From assembly GCF_964275005.1 (NCBI RefSeq), contig NC_092706.1, forward strand, positions 3,415,113 through 3,479,112: a stretch of 64,000 bases of DNA, given 5' to 3'. This stretch comes from Diadema setosum. Its lineage: Eukaryota > Echinodermata > Echinoidea > Diadematoida > Diadematidae. The translations under genes were made by a program, and so were the position numbers. Shown one piece after another: positions 44,862 to 56,450 of this stretch; positions within the stretch are counted from its first letter, which is position 1; every line of letters starts with the position of its first letter. The notes beneath the pieces were generated by a model. It saw only the letters and a program-made list of their open reading frames with translations. It had not been told where the DNA came from and did no database searches.

Positions 44862-45269
44862 ACACCGGATGAATTCAACATCGTTCTTCATTGTGCGGAT
44901 AAGGTCAGTCCAGTGTGTATATGTACAGTAAATGTATGTGTGTCAGTTACTGCTGGCCCCAGGCCACGAAAAATTGGCATGTGTGTACATTGTTTTTACG
45001 TGCTTTCCTAATCCAGAAAAGTGGAGAATTACTCAGTAAGTAATAACTACACGCTTTTCAGCTAGCTGCCGCGACAAGGCTTGTCTGATGACGTCAGACT
45101 TTTTGTGAATAGATGGGACTTTGATCAAATACAGTTTGATTATAGTTTAGATGTGGGTGGGTATCATCGTATTCCATTCAAAGCCTACATCTAGCAAAGT
45201 TATATATATATATTAACGTTTAATGATAATGATAATAACGATAACAATAACAATAGTAATAAGGTCTTC

Positions 45270-45540
45270 TTTATCCAGGGTAGCCTTTTCAGTGTTACTG
45301 GCCACTGCTCTGCCAGAGGGTCCTACCATTATCATTAGCCCAGTGTTGCCATGTACATATATAACCCTAACCCTAACCCTAGCCTACCCATTTATATACC
45401 TAGCTGGGTCGAGAGGGACTCGGTCGGTAAAAGCATCTTGTCCAAAGACGTATAAGCACTAGGCGGAAATCGAACTTGTGTCCTCCCCCGGGAGTCTTAT
45501 CCACTATACAAGCCAAAGCTCCCGCGATAAGGCCGCCCTG
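45270..45540 (-). mobile_element. tRNA-derived SINE, unit Y
   Basis: Same A-box/B-box layout as 38350-38627 (GGCTTGTATAGTGGATAAG, then AAGTTCGATTTCCGCC on the minus strand). It differs by a telomere-like CCCTAA insertion at 45364-45381. Confidence 0.5.
45364..45381. repeat. Interstitial telomere-like (CCCTAA)3
   Basis: Three perfect CCCTAA units followed by CCTAGCCTA, absent from the matching place in unit X. Confidence 0.85.
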
Positions 45541-46493
45541 ACTTAAGGAGGGCAGTGGGGTAAAAAATTAAAAAATAAAATCAAAATTAACTCTGTAAAG
45601 TATAAGCTTTCAGAAAATACCAAATTTGTGGGGTACAGGTGAATATTTCTTCATCTAATTAAGGATTAAGTAATCAATGTCAAGCACTTTTCTGACCGGA
45701 AGTGCTTATTTTTAAACCAGAAGTGGACATTTTCACTCAACATCCCACCCAAATATGAATTTTAAAAATATCTCAAAATACAAATTTCACCCAGACATTT
45801 CCCATGTTCTTTAACTGAAATCCTGCAATCTCTCGTTCACAATGTGGGGCCATGTTTAAATATCATGCCCTAAAGAGATGATACAATGTATCATGCATGG
45901 TCCCTGGAAACTTGTATATTACTCAAATATATTTTTTTATTCAAAGGAATCACAATAAGCATTTACCAATATTGTTCGTTAAATTTAATTGCTTATTTAC
46001 CAACATTAAGGCTTTTCAGTCTAAAATTCCTATAACTTGAAAATTATTTATCCAATTTTGCTGAAATTTGGAGGACATACTTGTTGTTACATAATGAAGA
46101 GATTGATGATGAGTTTTAAGCGTACCTGTATTGTGAACAAAAATATGTCGGTGGATGTATAGGTTTTCTGATTTTTCAAATAATTTTAACCAATCCATTA
46201 AAAAGGAGGATGTCTTAAAAAGCCATCGTTAAAATATTGTTATCTCAACATAATATCTGTCTTTGATTTGATTAAGTGATATGCCTCTACACCTCTGAGT
46301 AGTAGTGGCTGAAATTTTGATTTCCAAAAATGAGAAATTTTTGCCATGTCCTGTAAACTTACTGTCTTTCTCTTATTTAAAAATTTCTTGCCTTTTGGTT
46401 ACCCTTTTTGGATTCCTCAGGATCTGAGTTTTCCAACAGTATATGGTTTGTAGGGAATATCTTGTATAATTCACAGAATATATCTAATTGATC

Positions 46494-47033
46494 TCTTCTT
46501 TCTTTCTTCTCTCCTCTTCCTTTCCTGTCCTTTGTTCTTCGTAGACTTGTATTGTTATCGTCTTCTCTCTTCTCGGTACTGTCTCGCGTCTTATATGCTT
46601 GTGGGTAATTGAATGTGTGTACGAGTGACCCCGACCTGCGTATAACTATATGTATATTTATACAGATAACTTAAATAATCTATATTAGATACAATAGTTA
46701 AGAATTTTGAATAATACATTGTTTATCTCGCGATTATCTCGCGATCCACGTCCCACAAGCTTTGCTTTTTAGTGGATCACTGTTTTCCATAATCGAATTT
46801 ATTTTCCGCTTGCGCATGAAGTATATATTCATCGTTTCTCCTAACTATTGTTGTTGTTATATAACTTATCTTGCATATTACATGGATCTTCTGCAAATGT
46901 TTGAACAATATCATTTCAGGACATGTATACTTTGTACTATGTACTATATTTTGATTTTCGTTGGAAATAAACTATAATTGAATTGAATTGAATTGAATTG
47001 AATTGAATTGAATTGAATTGAATTGAAATTGAA
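46494..47033 (+). mobile_element. 5'-truncated LINE 3' UTR, 8-bp target duplication
   Basis: AATTGATC flanks both ends (46486-46493 and 47032-47039), and unit X shows the uninterrupted site at 40213-40220. The insert has ACAAGCTTTGCTTTTTAGTGG, later GGAAATAAACTATAATTGAA and an (AATTG)n tail. The same landmarks occur at 54310-54575. It is only the non-coding 3' end of a CR1-like LINE, inserted after the X/Y duplication. Confidence 0.8.
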
Positions 47034-47455
47034 TTGATCGCGGGTACCCGAAAACATATTACCCCCCCCCCCTCATTAAATCTGCTCAATACTTGCACAT
47101 TGATCAGAAGATATCGACACTGAAGTAATGACACTGAAAATGCTGTACATACATGTATGTAAATTCAGGAATGTACGTGAGTGTACAGCTGTCGCGTACT
47201 CGTTACTGAAATCTGCTAACTCGATCCATGTACGTTCTCAAAGATGTTGTCACAATAATGAGGAAGATCATGAAGATTAAGTGTGAGTAGTTAACATGGC
47301 TGAATTATCATGATTACAATGAATTGAGCTGATTGAGTTGGTTGAGTTATGCAGTAATATCACTTTTGACACTGGTTTATGGTAGATGTGAATGTCCATT
47401 GTGTTCTAATCTTCCTCCCCACCCCCCCCCCCGACCACTCTTGTAGGCCTTCGTC

Positions 47456-47460
<5 letters not shown>

Positions 47461-47492
<32 letters not shown>
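47461..47492. repeat. (CA)n microsatellite
   Basis: Sixteen CA units, longer than the paralogous tract in unit X. Confidence 0.95.
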
Positions 47493-47495
<3 letters not shown>

Positions 47496-48109
47496 AAGCA
47501 AAGTGCTATCATTCAAATAAGAATATTGAATGCTTCAAGTTCTCTCATCCAGCGATGCAGCACTACAAAAATTCATAACTTCTTAACGGATTATCCAAGT
47601 TTTCTCAAATTTCACTGTGCATGTTCTATTTATGTTGCCGTATTCACTCAACTCACACATGTCACATGTAGGCCTATTATTTGCGGAAACGCCCCTTTAA
47701 TGTCGACTTGAACGTGATGTGAAATTACCCTTTAATTCTTTCCATCCACGCTCGTGTAATATTCGTTTTTCCTCTATTAAACCACCATCTATTTAGATAC
47801 AATGATTGATTCTCTGTTGAGTACTGTTATTTCAAATTGTGTTTCAGCTGGTTTGATCAACGAGATATCATAGTTCATATTAATCATAATAATACTAGAT
47901 GATATAGAAAAAGAGAAAATAATAATTTGGATCCAATTTACGAGCCTGCTGCAGAGGAAATCAAATATTTATTTGCAAGGAACCAATTAAGGGAGTGACT
48001 TCAGTTAACCTGACAAGGACCATCCAGTGAATGCAAGATGCCTTGCTTAAGGGCACCTTGCGGATCATTTATGCAAACATGAAATATGAAATAATGGGTG
48101 CACGTAACG

Positions 48110-48480
48110 AGACCGATAGGCATACCCACGAATCATACAGCCCATTAGTTCGACACTAAGCTAACAACGCCCACGAGACCGACACATTAAGCCCCGTGTT
48201 GTATCTGTCGAACTCGTGGGCTGTTTTTACCTAGGGTCGAACTCATGGGCTTTATTTGCCTAGTGTCGTACTCATGGGCTGCATGGCTCGTTGGCTGTAT
48301 GACTCATGGACCTTTTTTTCAGTTGTCGAACTCGTGGGCTGTATAACTCGTGGTTGTCTGTCTCGTGGGAACTCGTGGGCCCTATGACTCGTGGGTGTCG
48401 GTCTCGTGGGATAACCCCGTTCCCGAAACGTGAAGATCTCGTGGTCTAACCCACTAAGCCACCACAGCTCCTCGAAAAAT
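48110..48480 (-). mobile_element. SINE-like element with iterated TCGAACTCGTGGGC, unit Y
   Basis: Paralogue of 41255-41610 with the same array of GTCGAACTCGTGGGC variants and the same tRNA-like edge on the minus strand. Confidence 0.5.
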
Positions 48481-48683
48481 TTTGTCCTGATGTTGATCGG
48501 AAATCACGAATATCATCGTCTGAAGTCGAATAATTTTAATCTTACTTTTATTAATGTTGCCTAGACCAATTTGGAGAAAAACAGATATATGAGTTTGGTA
48601 TTTACAGCTGCAATTTTGTCAAAGAAGCATAAATTGGTGATAAGACGTGCACACTTAGTGTACAACCGGTTGGTGCAGTATGC

Positions 48684-48725
48684 AATTTTCATTTCATTTC
48701 ATTTCTTCTCATTTATTCAATTTTA
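48684..48725 (-). repeat. TTTCATTT tail, unit Y
   Basis: Paralogue of 41822-41860, with the TTTCA run slightly expanded. Confidence 0.3.
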
Positions 48726-49019
48726 TTTCCATCAGAATTATATACAGTCATAAACACAGCGTGATGATATAACTACAAAATATTTCACACAAATTGTATT
48801 TTCTGGCGTACTCAATAAAGTCTATGTTGGCACTAAGTTTAACAACAATGAATGGAATCCGATTTTGCGTGTTACGAAAACAATTCCCACATTAACGATT
48901 ACTGGCCTCTTCAGTACAGAGCCAGAATTAGAGCGTGAGATTAATACACCGATAAAATGAAACTGTAATTACCATGTGTCTCTATAGTAATGAAAACTGG
49001 ATGATTTATTCGATAGAGT

Positions 49020-50379
49020 GAACATGATAACTGTAAGGTAAAGGGAAACAAGAAAGGACGTGCATATTTGGAAATGTTTGCCGTATGCTAAATGGAAATG
49101 ACACAGTTTGTTAGGACCCCATTCCTCATGAAAATGAGGATTTAGTTTGAAGGGTTACCGTAAACAATTCATACACATCCCTTATTGGTAATGAGTAGAC
49201 AGTAGTATCCCAAACAAACTAGCCAGCCGTTGGACACTTGCTGGAAAACAGGACGTTAAAAAGAACACCACGAATAACACCTGTCATCTTCTCTGTTCCC
49301 ATAGGCAGGTAAAGAAGAGGGCATTTCTTTCTGATATGTTATATAATTTGAGCTCTGATTTGCAAGGGCAAAACAACTAGTAGCAAAGGAAATGAAATTA
49401 TTACAAATAAGATAGGGGCAGTAATATTCGCCATTCTGTCGGACAGGGTACGAGCAAATGAATCTGTTTCTTTTTAAGCATGTTATAAAACATTTCAGGC
49501 CATGCATCAAGTGGCATCTGCCCAATAATATCCTAATGTCCCATAAATATCCTAATGTCACAAATGAATGAATCAGCGAATTTCAAGATTTTACTTCACA
49601 AAGAAAAGTTTATATGTATTACAATTGAATCCGAGTATATTTCCGATGAATTCTAACAATTTTCTCTGCGTTAACGACTCTACTTTGTAACACGACAAAA
49701 TAACAAGTCTATCTAACTATGGTTTGGTGCAATCAACTCCAAACCAGGATTCCACAGTGGACATTGTCACAGCTGAATATCAACAGTTGTAGAGGGAAAA
49801 TATTGGTTTTGTAATGAATGCAGATTGACTACCAACATGAAATCAATGTATACAGTATGAAAAATATCGTTATCCATCCTGCTATAATAATGTGCCGCTA
49901 ATTTCATTACAAACCCAGGTCTTGGAAATCCAGTTTCAAAAAAGAAACAAACAAACAAAAGTCAGTCAGAGATGCACATATCCCGTCCATGTGAGAACAC
50001 GATTAGATTTGTACTGTCTGCATTCCAAGTTGGAGGCCTGGCAGTGACAAGAATGGTTAGGTCCTATCACACCTGCTTAAGGACTTTACTTCGAGACACA
50101 ATGACTATCAATGGTCACAATGACTAAGGGTACCTGTCGAGGATGTTCACGCAGAGATCAATAATACGATGGATAGAGTACTGCGGTCGCGATATATATG
50201 CACTTTCATATCGTAGTATGCGATATAGTTACAACATTTAGTTCACTCACTTTCACGTAATGTCATATCTCCATCAAAATGAGCAATGATGCATACTTGA
50301 AAGGATTTTCCATGGAGAGCCGACTGTGAAAAACTAACAACAAAAATTATGTACATAATTTGTGATGAAAAACCAACGT
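49020..50379. repeat. Duplicated TRIM downstream flank, copy F
   Basis: Near-collinear with 42200-43560. Differences are small indels and the missing (TA)n tract. Confidence 0.85.
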
Positions 50380-51456
50380 TCAGATTAAATCATCTTCATC
50401 TGAAAAATGGACTGCCAATGAGTTGCAGTCAATGTCTTCATCGTCATCCAAGGATATAAGTGATTCATTGATCGATTCAACGTCATCGCCAAGTTCATTC
50501 TGTGCATGGTCGACGTCCTCTCGGATGCCATCGCCCGCTTCGCACGGAAGCTCGCTTGTCTCGCGATGTCCAATGGAACCAATTTCGAGTGTGCGACTTT
50601 GGGATAGCGTGCTCTTTTGGAAGTGAAGAAGCTTTAACATTTTTAGCGCTCCTTCTTCTTCCCTCGTGTTCGGTATTTCCTTCATAAGGTCAGCCTTTAG
50701 CTGCGTAACCCATGTCTTGAAGGAGGAGACGAGATCCACTGGGTTACACGTGGACAGTTTTTCTCTGGCTGTACGAAGAGACTCCGACACACGCAACGTG
50801 AGTTCTTCGTCGGCAGACAACGCAGAAACAACCCCTCTCCGGAAATCTGACTTCATGGTTGCTATGGAGGAAAGCAGTCGCTCCTTCTGTTCGTCCAACT
50901 GCTTCAGGAGGATGTTATACTCGGCCATGACCTCGTCTTCTAATCGTTGCAACTTTTGGTCTCCCGCTGACCAAATATTCCCCAGGGAGCTCCTGTATTC
51001 GGTGTGTAGGATATCCTGTTCTTCGCCATGCACGATCAGAGCATCCATATCGGCTGTGATAATCCCCACCACTTCATCGAGTGCTTTTGGCGCCTTACCA
51101 TGAGCATAGTGATCTTTCACCACGCACTCACTGCACACCAGAACCTCACACTGCTCGCAGAAGTATTTCCTTTCACTTCTTGGGTGTCGAACACACATGT
51201 TCTCCTGTGCAGACTTGATGGCATCGAGAATATTGTTAACCATGAAGTTTGGTTTCAGGATCCTCTCCATGTCGCACATTTCTGTACTATCTCTACAATA
51301 TGGACACTCCATATCTGTCTCGTCCGATTGTCGCTTGTTTGATATTACGGCATTGATACATGTGTTGCAGAAAGAGTGACCGCATGGTAGCTGCCTCGCG
51401 TCCACTATCCTGTCCCGACACACTGGACAGGTCAAATGTTCCTCAAATGAAGCCAT
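50380..51456 (-). CDS. TRIM-F: RING/B-box/coiled-coil protein
   Basis: A single-exon gene of 358 codons from MASFEEHL. An upstream in-frame ATG would add 25 residues (MIFDTEEKVRLEETHL...), but the 88-bp TATA spacing and the conserved Met favour the internal start. The RING is complete (CPVC, PCGHSFCNTC, ECPYC) and nearly equal to that of D (STEMCDMERILKPNF). The B-box is complete (CVRHP, YFCEQC, VCSEC, DHYAH). The mid coiled coil matches A (HTEYRSSLGNIWSAGDQKL), and the C-terminal half matches E. Acidic tail FSDEDDLI. Probable E3 ligase, substrate unknown. Confidence 0.88.
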   Translation of the reverse strand: MASFEEHLTCPVCRDRIVDARQLPCGHSFCNTCINAVISNKRQSDETDMECPYCRDSTEMCDMERILKPNFMVNNILDAIKSAQENMCVRHPRSERKYFCEQCEVLVCSECVVKDHYAHGKAPKALDEVVGIITADMDALIVHGEEQDILHTEYRSSLGNIWSAGDQKLQRLEDEVMAEYNILLKQLDEQKERLLSSIATMKSDFRRGVVSALSADEELTLRVSESLRTAREKLSTCNPVDLVSSFKTWVTQLKADLMKEIPNTREEEGALKMLKLLHFQKSTLSQSRTLEIGSIGHRETSELPCEAGDGIREDVDHAQNELGDDVESINESLISLDDDEDIDCNSLAVHFSDEDDLI

Positions 51457-51543
51457 TTGGTCTAGAGATAAGGAAGCGCTGAGTAGATGCGTTTCTTCCA
51501 GCCTCACTTTCTCTTCAGTGTCAAAGATCAACAGCTAGCTAGC

Positions 51544-51551
51544 TATTTATA
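51544..51551 (-). promoter_or_regulatory. TATA-like box of TRIM-F
   Basis: TATAAATA on the minus strand, 88 bp upstream of the ATG. Confidence 0.6.
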
Positions 51552-51614
51552 AGACCGATGTTGGTGAAATCTGCCTCACCCGCGTCGGATAATTTAGCAA
51601 TTCGTCTGACTGCT

Positions 51615-51695
51615 GTTGCGAAATGTGCCTCAGCCATCTCTCAGCATTACACCACGCTCCACGTATCGGGGGAATCCCCACACGGGATGACGTCA
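51615..51695. promoter_or_regulatory. C/EBP-like, NF-kB and CRE cluster of TRIM-F
   Basis: GTTGCGAAAT (51615-51624), GGGGGAATCCCC (51668-51679) and TGACGTCA (51688-51695), in the same order and nearly the same spacing as TRIM-D. Confidence 0.6.
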
Positions 51696-51726
51696 TATCA
51701 CAGCGATTATCATACCCTCGGCTGCA

Positions 51727-52832
51727 GAGCTACGGTCACGAACGATGAGTTCGTACGAATGTCACAGTTCGTACGAATTCTGGAGTTCGTAGAGATTCGT
51801 AGATGGGGCACAGATTCTTACGGCCTTCTCACGAATTTCGTACGAACGCTGTGTAATTCGCAAGACTAACTTACCTTTTAGAGAAACGAAATGAGAAACG
51901 AAATGATTTTCAGTTATACAATGGCCATAGGATTTGTACGGTTTTCGTGAGAATGCCTTGAGTTTTTCTTTCGTAAGACTTACTGCCATCTTATGATTTC
52001 TTTTTGTCGTAAGATGGTCGTACGTGCAATTCACTGTACTCTCAAGTCATTCGTAAGAAGATTTTACGATTTTTTTTTTTTTTTTTGTGGCATATTTTGT
52101 CGGGTTGTAAAAAAGACGTTGCCGTGTCCTGTAAAATTCTGTAATAGTTGAAAGTTTTATACTTCCAGATGTGGTAGGAGACTACAACTGCAGCTGCATC
52201 TCAAAGTAGAGGAGGAGGAGGAAGAGGAAGAAGAAGATCAAGTGGTTGTTGCGGTTGCTATAGTTCAGAAGATAGCAATCTTCCCCCTTTCCCCTTTTAT
52301 TGCCTTCCCTTTTGGTCCCATATTTAACAGAAATGCTTTCAATACACCTAGAACAGAGTGAGGATTTGAACTTCGCGCGTTCGGCTTTATACCCTATAAA
52401 ACTCAACAGTTGCACAAATTGTGTACCTACGCATTACGAGTCCCTTACGAACGCCTCACAAACTCGAAGAGTTGTTCGTTAGAACACCTTACGAAGCTCC
52501 GTTCGTAAGGCATTCTTACAAAAGATTAAGAGCCCTCTATGAACGACTTAAGGCGTACTTACAATCATCGTAAGAATTTAAGGCTTCTAGAATTATTTCT
52601 CGAACCTACAAAATCTTCCGTAGTTCTTACGATGTTCGTACGACATTCGTACGGCAGCCTTACGAAGAGAGGGTTTCGTACGAAGTTAGAAATAATCTTG
52701 GACAAGACCTTCCACCAGGTTACGAACTTTCGAACGGTCCACGAATGGTCTACGAACGCTGGTTTCGTACGGCCTTCTTAAGAAGATCTTACGAAATTGT
52801 CTAAAAATCATTCGTATGACGTTCGTAGCCGC
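51727..52832. mobile_element. 1.1-kb element packed with TTCGTACGAA-type words
   Basis: It interrupts the upstream part of unit Z. The outer ~200 bp on both sides are dense in TTCGTACGAA, TTCGTAAG, CTTACGAA and ACGAACG words, several of them perfect palindromes. The ends read CAGAGCTACGGTCACGAACG and (reverse) CAGCGGCTACGAACGTC. The centre has a T run (52070-52086) and a GGA-rich stretch (52207-52235). Terminal CAG plus subterminal repeats suggests a hAT-like non-autonomous element; no clean target duplication was found. Confidence 0.6.
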
Positions 52833-52984
52833 TGAAACAAACGACTCTCACAGAGGCGTGAACATTTTATGTTTTCCAGAAGACATACCATTTTTTAAGG
52901 AGTAAACATGATTTGCTGACAGACGAATAGTTGACATCGTCTGTACTCAGCAATATATCACTTTAAACATAGCAATAATGATAT

Positions 52985-52986
52985 TG

Positions 52987-53038
<52 letters not shown>

Positions 53039-53062
53039 TCACAATAATAATAATAATAATGA
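52985..53062. repeat. (AAT)n microsatellite
   Basis: More than 20 ATA/AAT units with one interruption near 53035. The sequence to the right (53100-53520) resumes unit Z, matching 38000-38300 and then 40260-40380. Confidence 0.95.
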
Positions 53063-53099
53063 TATAGTATTCATACATAAACATTTATAGAGATAAGCA

Positions 53100-54306
53100 C
53101 ATATTACCGGTGGTCCGATGGGCCACAAGGCTACCAAAATTTGTAAGTGTGTACATTGTTTTCGTACGTTTGGTCTTATCAAAAACAGAGGACAATAACT
53201 TATTACTTGCAGCTCATTTCGCGATATAGCTACAAGCTTTTCAGCTAGCTGCCGCGACAAGGCTGGATAACGTCATACTTTTTGTGAATAGATGGGGTAA
53301 CAAGTTTGATCAGATACAGTTTGATTATAGTTGATGTGGATGGTTACCATCCCATTTCACTCATGAGCTGCATTTAGGAAAGCTTTGATTATATTGTTAT
53401 TGACTTGAATCTCCTCAATACTTGCATGTTGATCAGAAGATATTGACACTGAAGTGCTAACACTTAAATGCTGCATGTAAATTCACGTGAGTGTACGGAT
53501 GTCACTTTCTCGTTACTAAATACCATCTTGGGTAGGTAAATTACGGTAAAAGGTCACAAATGTTTCATCCTGTATCTTGATAAATACATCCTCTCAGAAG
53601 TTTTGCCATATCAAAGGCATTTCAGCAAGATTAGATGTGCGTAGTTAACATTTAATGGTTATATTGCAGTGAATTGAGCTGGTTGAGGTGGTTGAGTAAT
53701 GCCGTAATGACTTTTAGTACTGGTGTTAGTACTGGTGTATAGCAGACATGAATATCCGCTGCGATAAATCTTTCTCTCAGATTCAAATCAAATTCGAACT
53801 CAAGTGATTTTATTTCCATACAACATGTATAAAGTAATCCAGAGTTGCTACTAACGCTTACATGAGTAAAGACTTCTTTAGAGAATTTCAAATCTCACAA
53901 GCCTGCTTCAACAAGTGAGTAAACAATACATTGAACATAACATCATCTTTGTATTTCGATAAATGAACAAATAAAGCCTGTGGTGGGAATAGGGGGAGGG
54001 GGGTCCCGGTGTAGAGAAAGTGTGGGTATAATCTTGAGTGAAGAGAGGTTATTGATGCCATGTGGGCGCTGTCTAGGGGATCCCAACGCAGCACCGGCCA
54101 GCCAGGGGAGGTGTCCAGTACTTAAATGGCCGAAACACTGGTGATCCCTGGTGTGCTGCTGACGACCCATTGGCGTTGGCGGAATCAGCATCTTTCCGTT
54201 ATTTATCCTGCTTCCCATGTACTAATGTAGTATTCACTCAATCCATGTTTATTTTGGGAACACGTCCCTTTTAAAAGCCTGCTTGAACGTGATGTAAGAT
54301 CACTCT
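53100..54306. repeat. Unit Z spacer, diverged
   Basis: TACATTGTTTTCGTACG, AGCTAGCTGCCGCGACAAGGC, GATCAGAAGATATTGACACTG and AACGTGATGTAAGATCAC follow the order of the spacers in units X and Y. Other parts (53770-54200) are unmatched. No gene was recognised. Confidence 0.65.
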
Positions 54307-54309
54307 TTT

Positions 54310-54655
54310 AAGAGGGGCCCACATACTATCAAGCTCTGTCTTTTTAGTGGGTCCCTCCATTTTTCTCACTTTAAGCAACGGTATACATGTACTTCACTTC
54401 GATCACTTCTGTTTCTCTTTCACTATACAATGTATAATTATTATAGGTCTTCAATTGTTGTACAGTCTTTTAATTTCACAATGTTCTGTTTACCTTATTC
54501 TCTGTTATCAAAGGAAGTGAAACATATGTTTTGTCGAAAAATTAAATAAACTTTGAATTGAAAAAAGAAATTGAACCTACTGGATGCCACAACACTTACA
54601 TGTCCACAGGTTTGCATGTGAAATATGTCCACACTGGAGTCATTTGCACAGAAAG
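54310..54655 (+). mobile_element. LINE 3' UTR insertion in unit Z
   Basis: CAAGCTCTGTCTTTTTAGTGG and later AATAAACTTTGAATTGAA match the LINE 3' end at 46494-47033. The collinear spacer resumes at GTTAATTCTTTCAATG (54656). Confidence 0.6.
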
Positions 54656-54944
54656 GTTAATTCTTTCAATGAATGCACACAGGTAGAATTCGTTGGTCCT
54701 CTGTCAATCCTCCATTCAGATATAAAGATGGATTTTCTGCAAATTACTATTTCAAATTGTATTTCAGCTGGTTTGATTAACGAGATATTATAAAACATTA
54801 ATCATACTAATGACAGATGATATTGAAAAGGAAAAACCATAAGTCTGGCTCATTTTAATAGTTCTTCAGAGGCAATCAAATGTTTTTGCAAGGAACCAAG
54901 GGACTGATTTTCTAAAAACTAGCAAATGAATATAAGATGGCTTG

Positions 54945-55010
54945 CTTAGAAGCACGGCCGCAACTGTCAAGGGTCTCGAACCCCTGACTAGAAGAGCCAG
55001 TGGTCTTATC
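54945..55010 (-). mobile_element. tRNA-like fragment
   Basis: On the minus strand AGTCAGGGGTTCGAGACCC with CTTGACAG forms a T-arm/B-box-like unit. No matching 5' half of a tRNA is present, so a SINE head or pseudo-tRNA is likelier than a working tRNA gene. Confidence 0.4.
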
Positions 55011-56090
55011 CACATATTCTACAAATTTAACCATCAAAATCGATTCTTTACCACTGGAGCAAAAGGATTCCACGAGATTTCTCTTGAATGGAAAATACAT
55101 ATTCCAAAAATTGTTTCTTTAATATCTAGAGTCATCTGTATTCTCTACAAACTTAAAGATTATCTTCCATCTCACACACTTTTTCTTCTTTACAATTCCC
55201 TTGTACTTCTTCATATTTCCTATTGTAATATGCACGATATAGTCTGCGGGAATAGCTCTTAGTTGAACACTCATTAATATGATTTCACATTTACAAAAGA
55301 AAGTCCTTCGTATCTGTACGGGTTCCCACTATCTTGCCAGCACGGATCCTCTATTTCATCAACTCAACACTTTAACACTCTACACATGGCATCTTTTATG
55401 TTCAAATTTGCTTCCACGTTGTTACCCCCCCCCCCTTGATATATTCTAATACAATGAAAATGTACATAAGTATCCATCCCGAATTTCTAATAATTTTCAT
55501 GTTACTAATACAAGAATTTCCGTAAATCACCGATCAATCAGTCACTACGGGTGAGATATATGGAATCCGCTACCGGATCATATCAAGAACAGTCCAAGAC
55601 GGTCAGAACATTTAAGACAAAGCTTAAAAAATCACCCAATTTCGTCATAAGATCATTAAATCACTTGTGGAAAACACACTGAAGACCTCGCCACATTCAA
55701 GCATTCACCACTCAGAGCATGCAATTCATCTCGCACCCCCCCCCCCCCCCGGTCCACACGCTCCGTTCCTAGGCATCCCCAAAACTCACCCTGGATAAAC
55801 ATAATCTATTTTGTCAACTGGGCTGTTTCCGCTCTCAAGGGAAAGCTTATAGCATAGAGCCTTTTTTTTTTTCTGCAATTGCTCCCTTTAGATTGTATCT
55901 TCAAATTATTTTTCTTTGTTATCAATGTACCGTGTAATTTCTTTTAAATAATTGTCAATATTTTGTATTCATCAAGTTCATTCATTCTTCTCAAAAGTAT
56001 CCTATGATTTGTACAAAGAAAAATGTGTTTGTATGTTACATTTGTCATGAAATTGCAGAAATGATTAAATATCAATCATTATCAATCAAT
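55011..56090 (+). mobile_element. LINE RT C-terminal fragment plus 3' UTR
   Basis: LYKLKDYLPSHTLFLLYNSL and LLHISYCN match the thumb region after the LINE reverse transcriptase. Later frames give the HYLAST-DPLFHQLNTL-like block and, near 55560, a GPDxWNxLP-like block. Several frame changes separate them. The 3' region has C runs (55427-55436, 55737-55750) and ends in an ATCA-rich tail (56068-56096). It interrupts the spacer of unit Z, which resumes at about 56095. Confidence 0.65.
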
Positions 56091-56094
56091 CCAT

Positions 56095-56450
56095 TGACCA
56101 TAAAAGCTCCTCGAAATTACGTCTATTTCTCTTGAAACTGACCTGAAGTCACTAATATATATTGTTGTCCGGAAGTCGAGTGATATTCAATCCTACTTTA
56201 AGTAAGGTTTCCTAGGCAAATTAAAAAAAAAAAAATACGAGTTTTTGATTTGAATCTGCAACCTTGTCAAAAAAAGCGAAATGATATGAAACGCACACTT
56301 CGTGTTCAGTATGCACATTCCATTGGATATCATCTCATTTCATTTATTCGTCATTTTCAACTAAATTGTATAATCATGAACACTGCTTGATAATATGACT
56401 ACAAAGTATTTCATTAAGATTTGTAAGTAAATTGTTAGGCTATATGATAA
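56095..56450. repeat. End of unit Z
   Basis: AAAGCTCCTCGAAATTACG, CGAGTGATATTCAATCCTACTTT and the TTTCATTT tract match 41590-41930 and 48470-48780. This is the right limit of the TRIM duplication; no TRIM flank follows. Confidence 0.65.

Noticed and set aside
46976-47033. Satellite DNA (AATTG)n
   Set aside because: It is the 3' tail of the LINE insertion, shown by the flanking target duplication.
47461-47492. Regular short repeats resembling an array
   Set aside because: Simple (CA)n microsatellite. No CRISPR-like spacer structure exists anywhere in the window.
54945-55010. Working tRNA gene
   Set aside because: Only a T-arm/B-box half is visible and it joins a LINE remnant; no full cloverleaf could be drawn.
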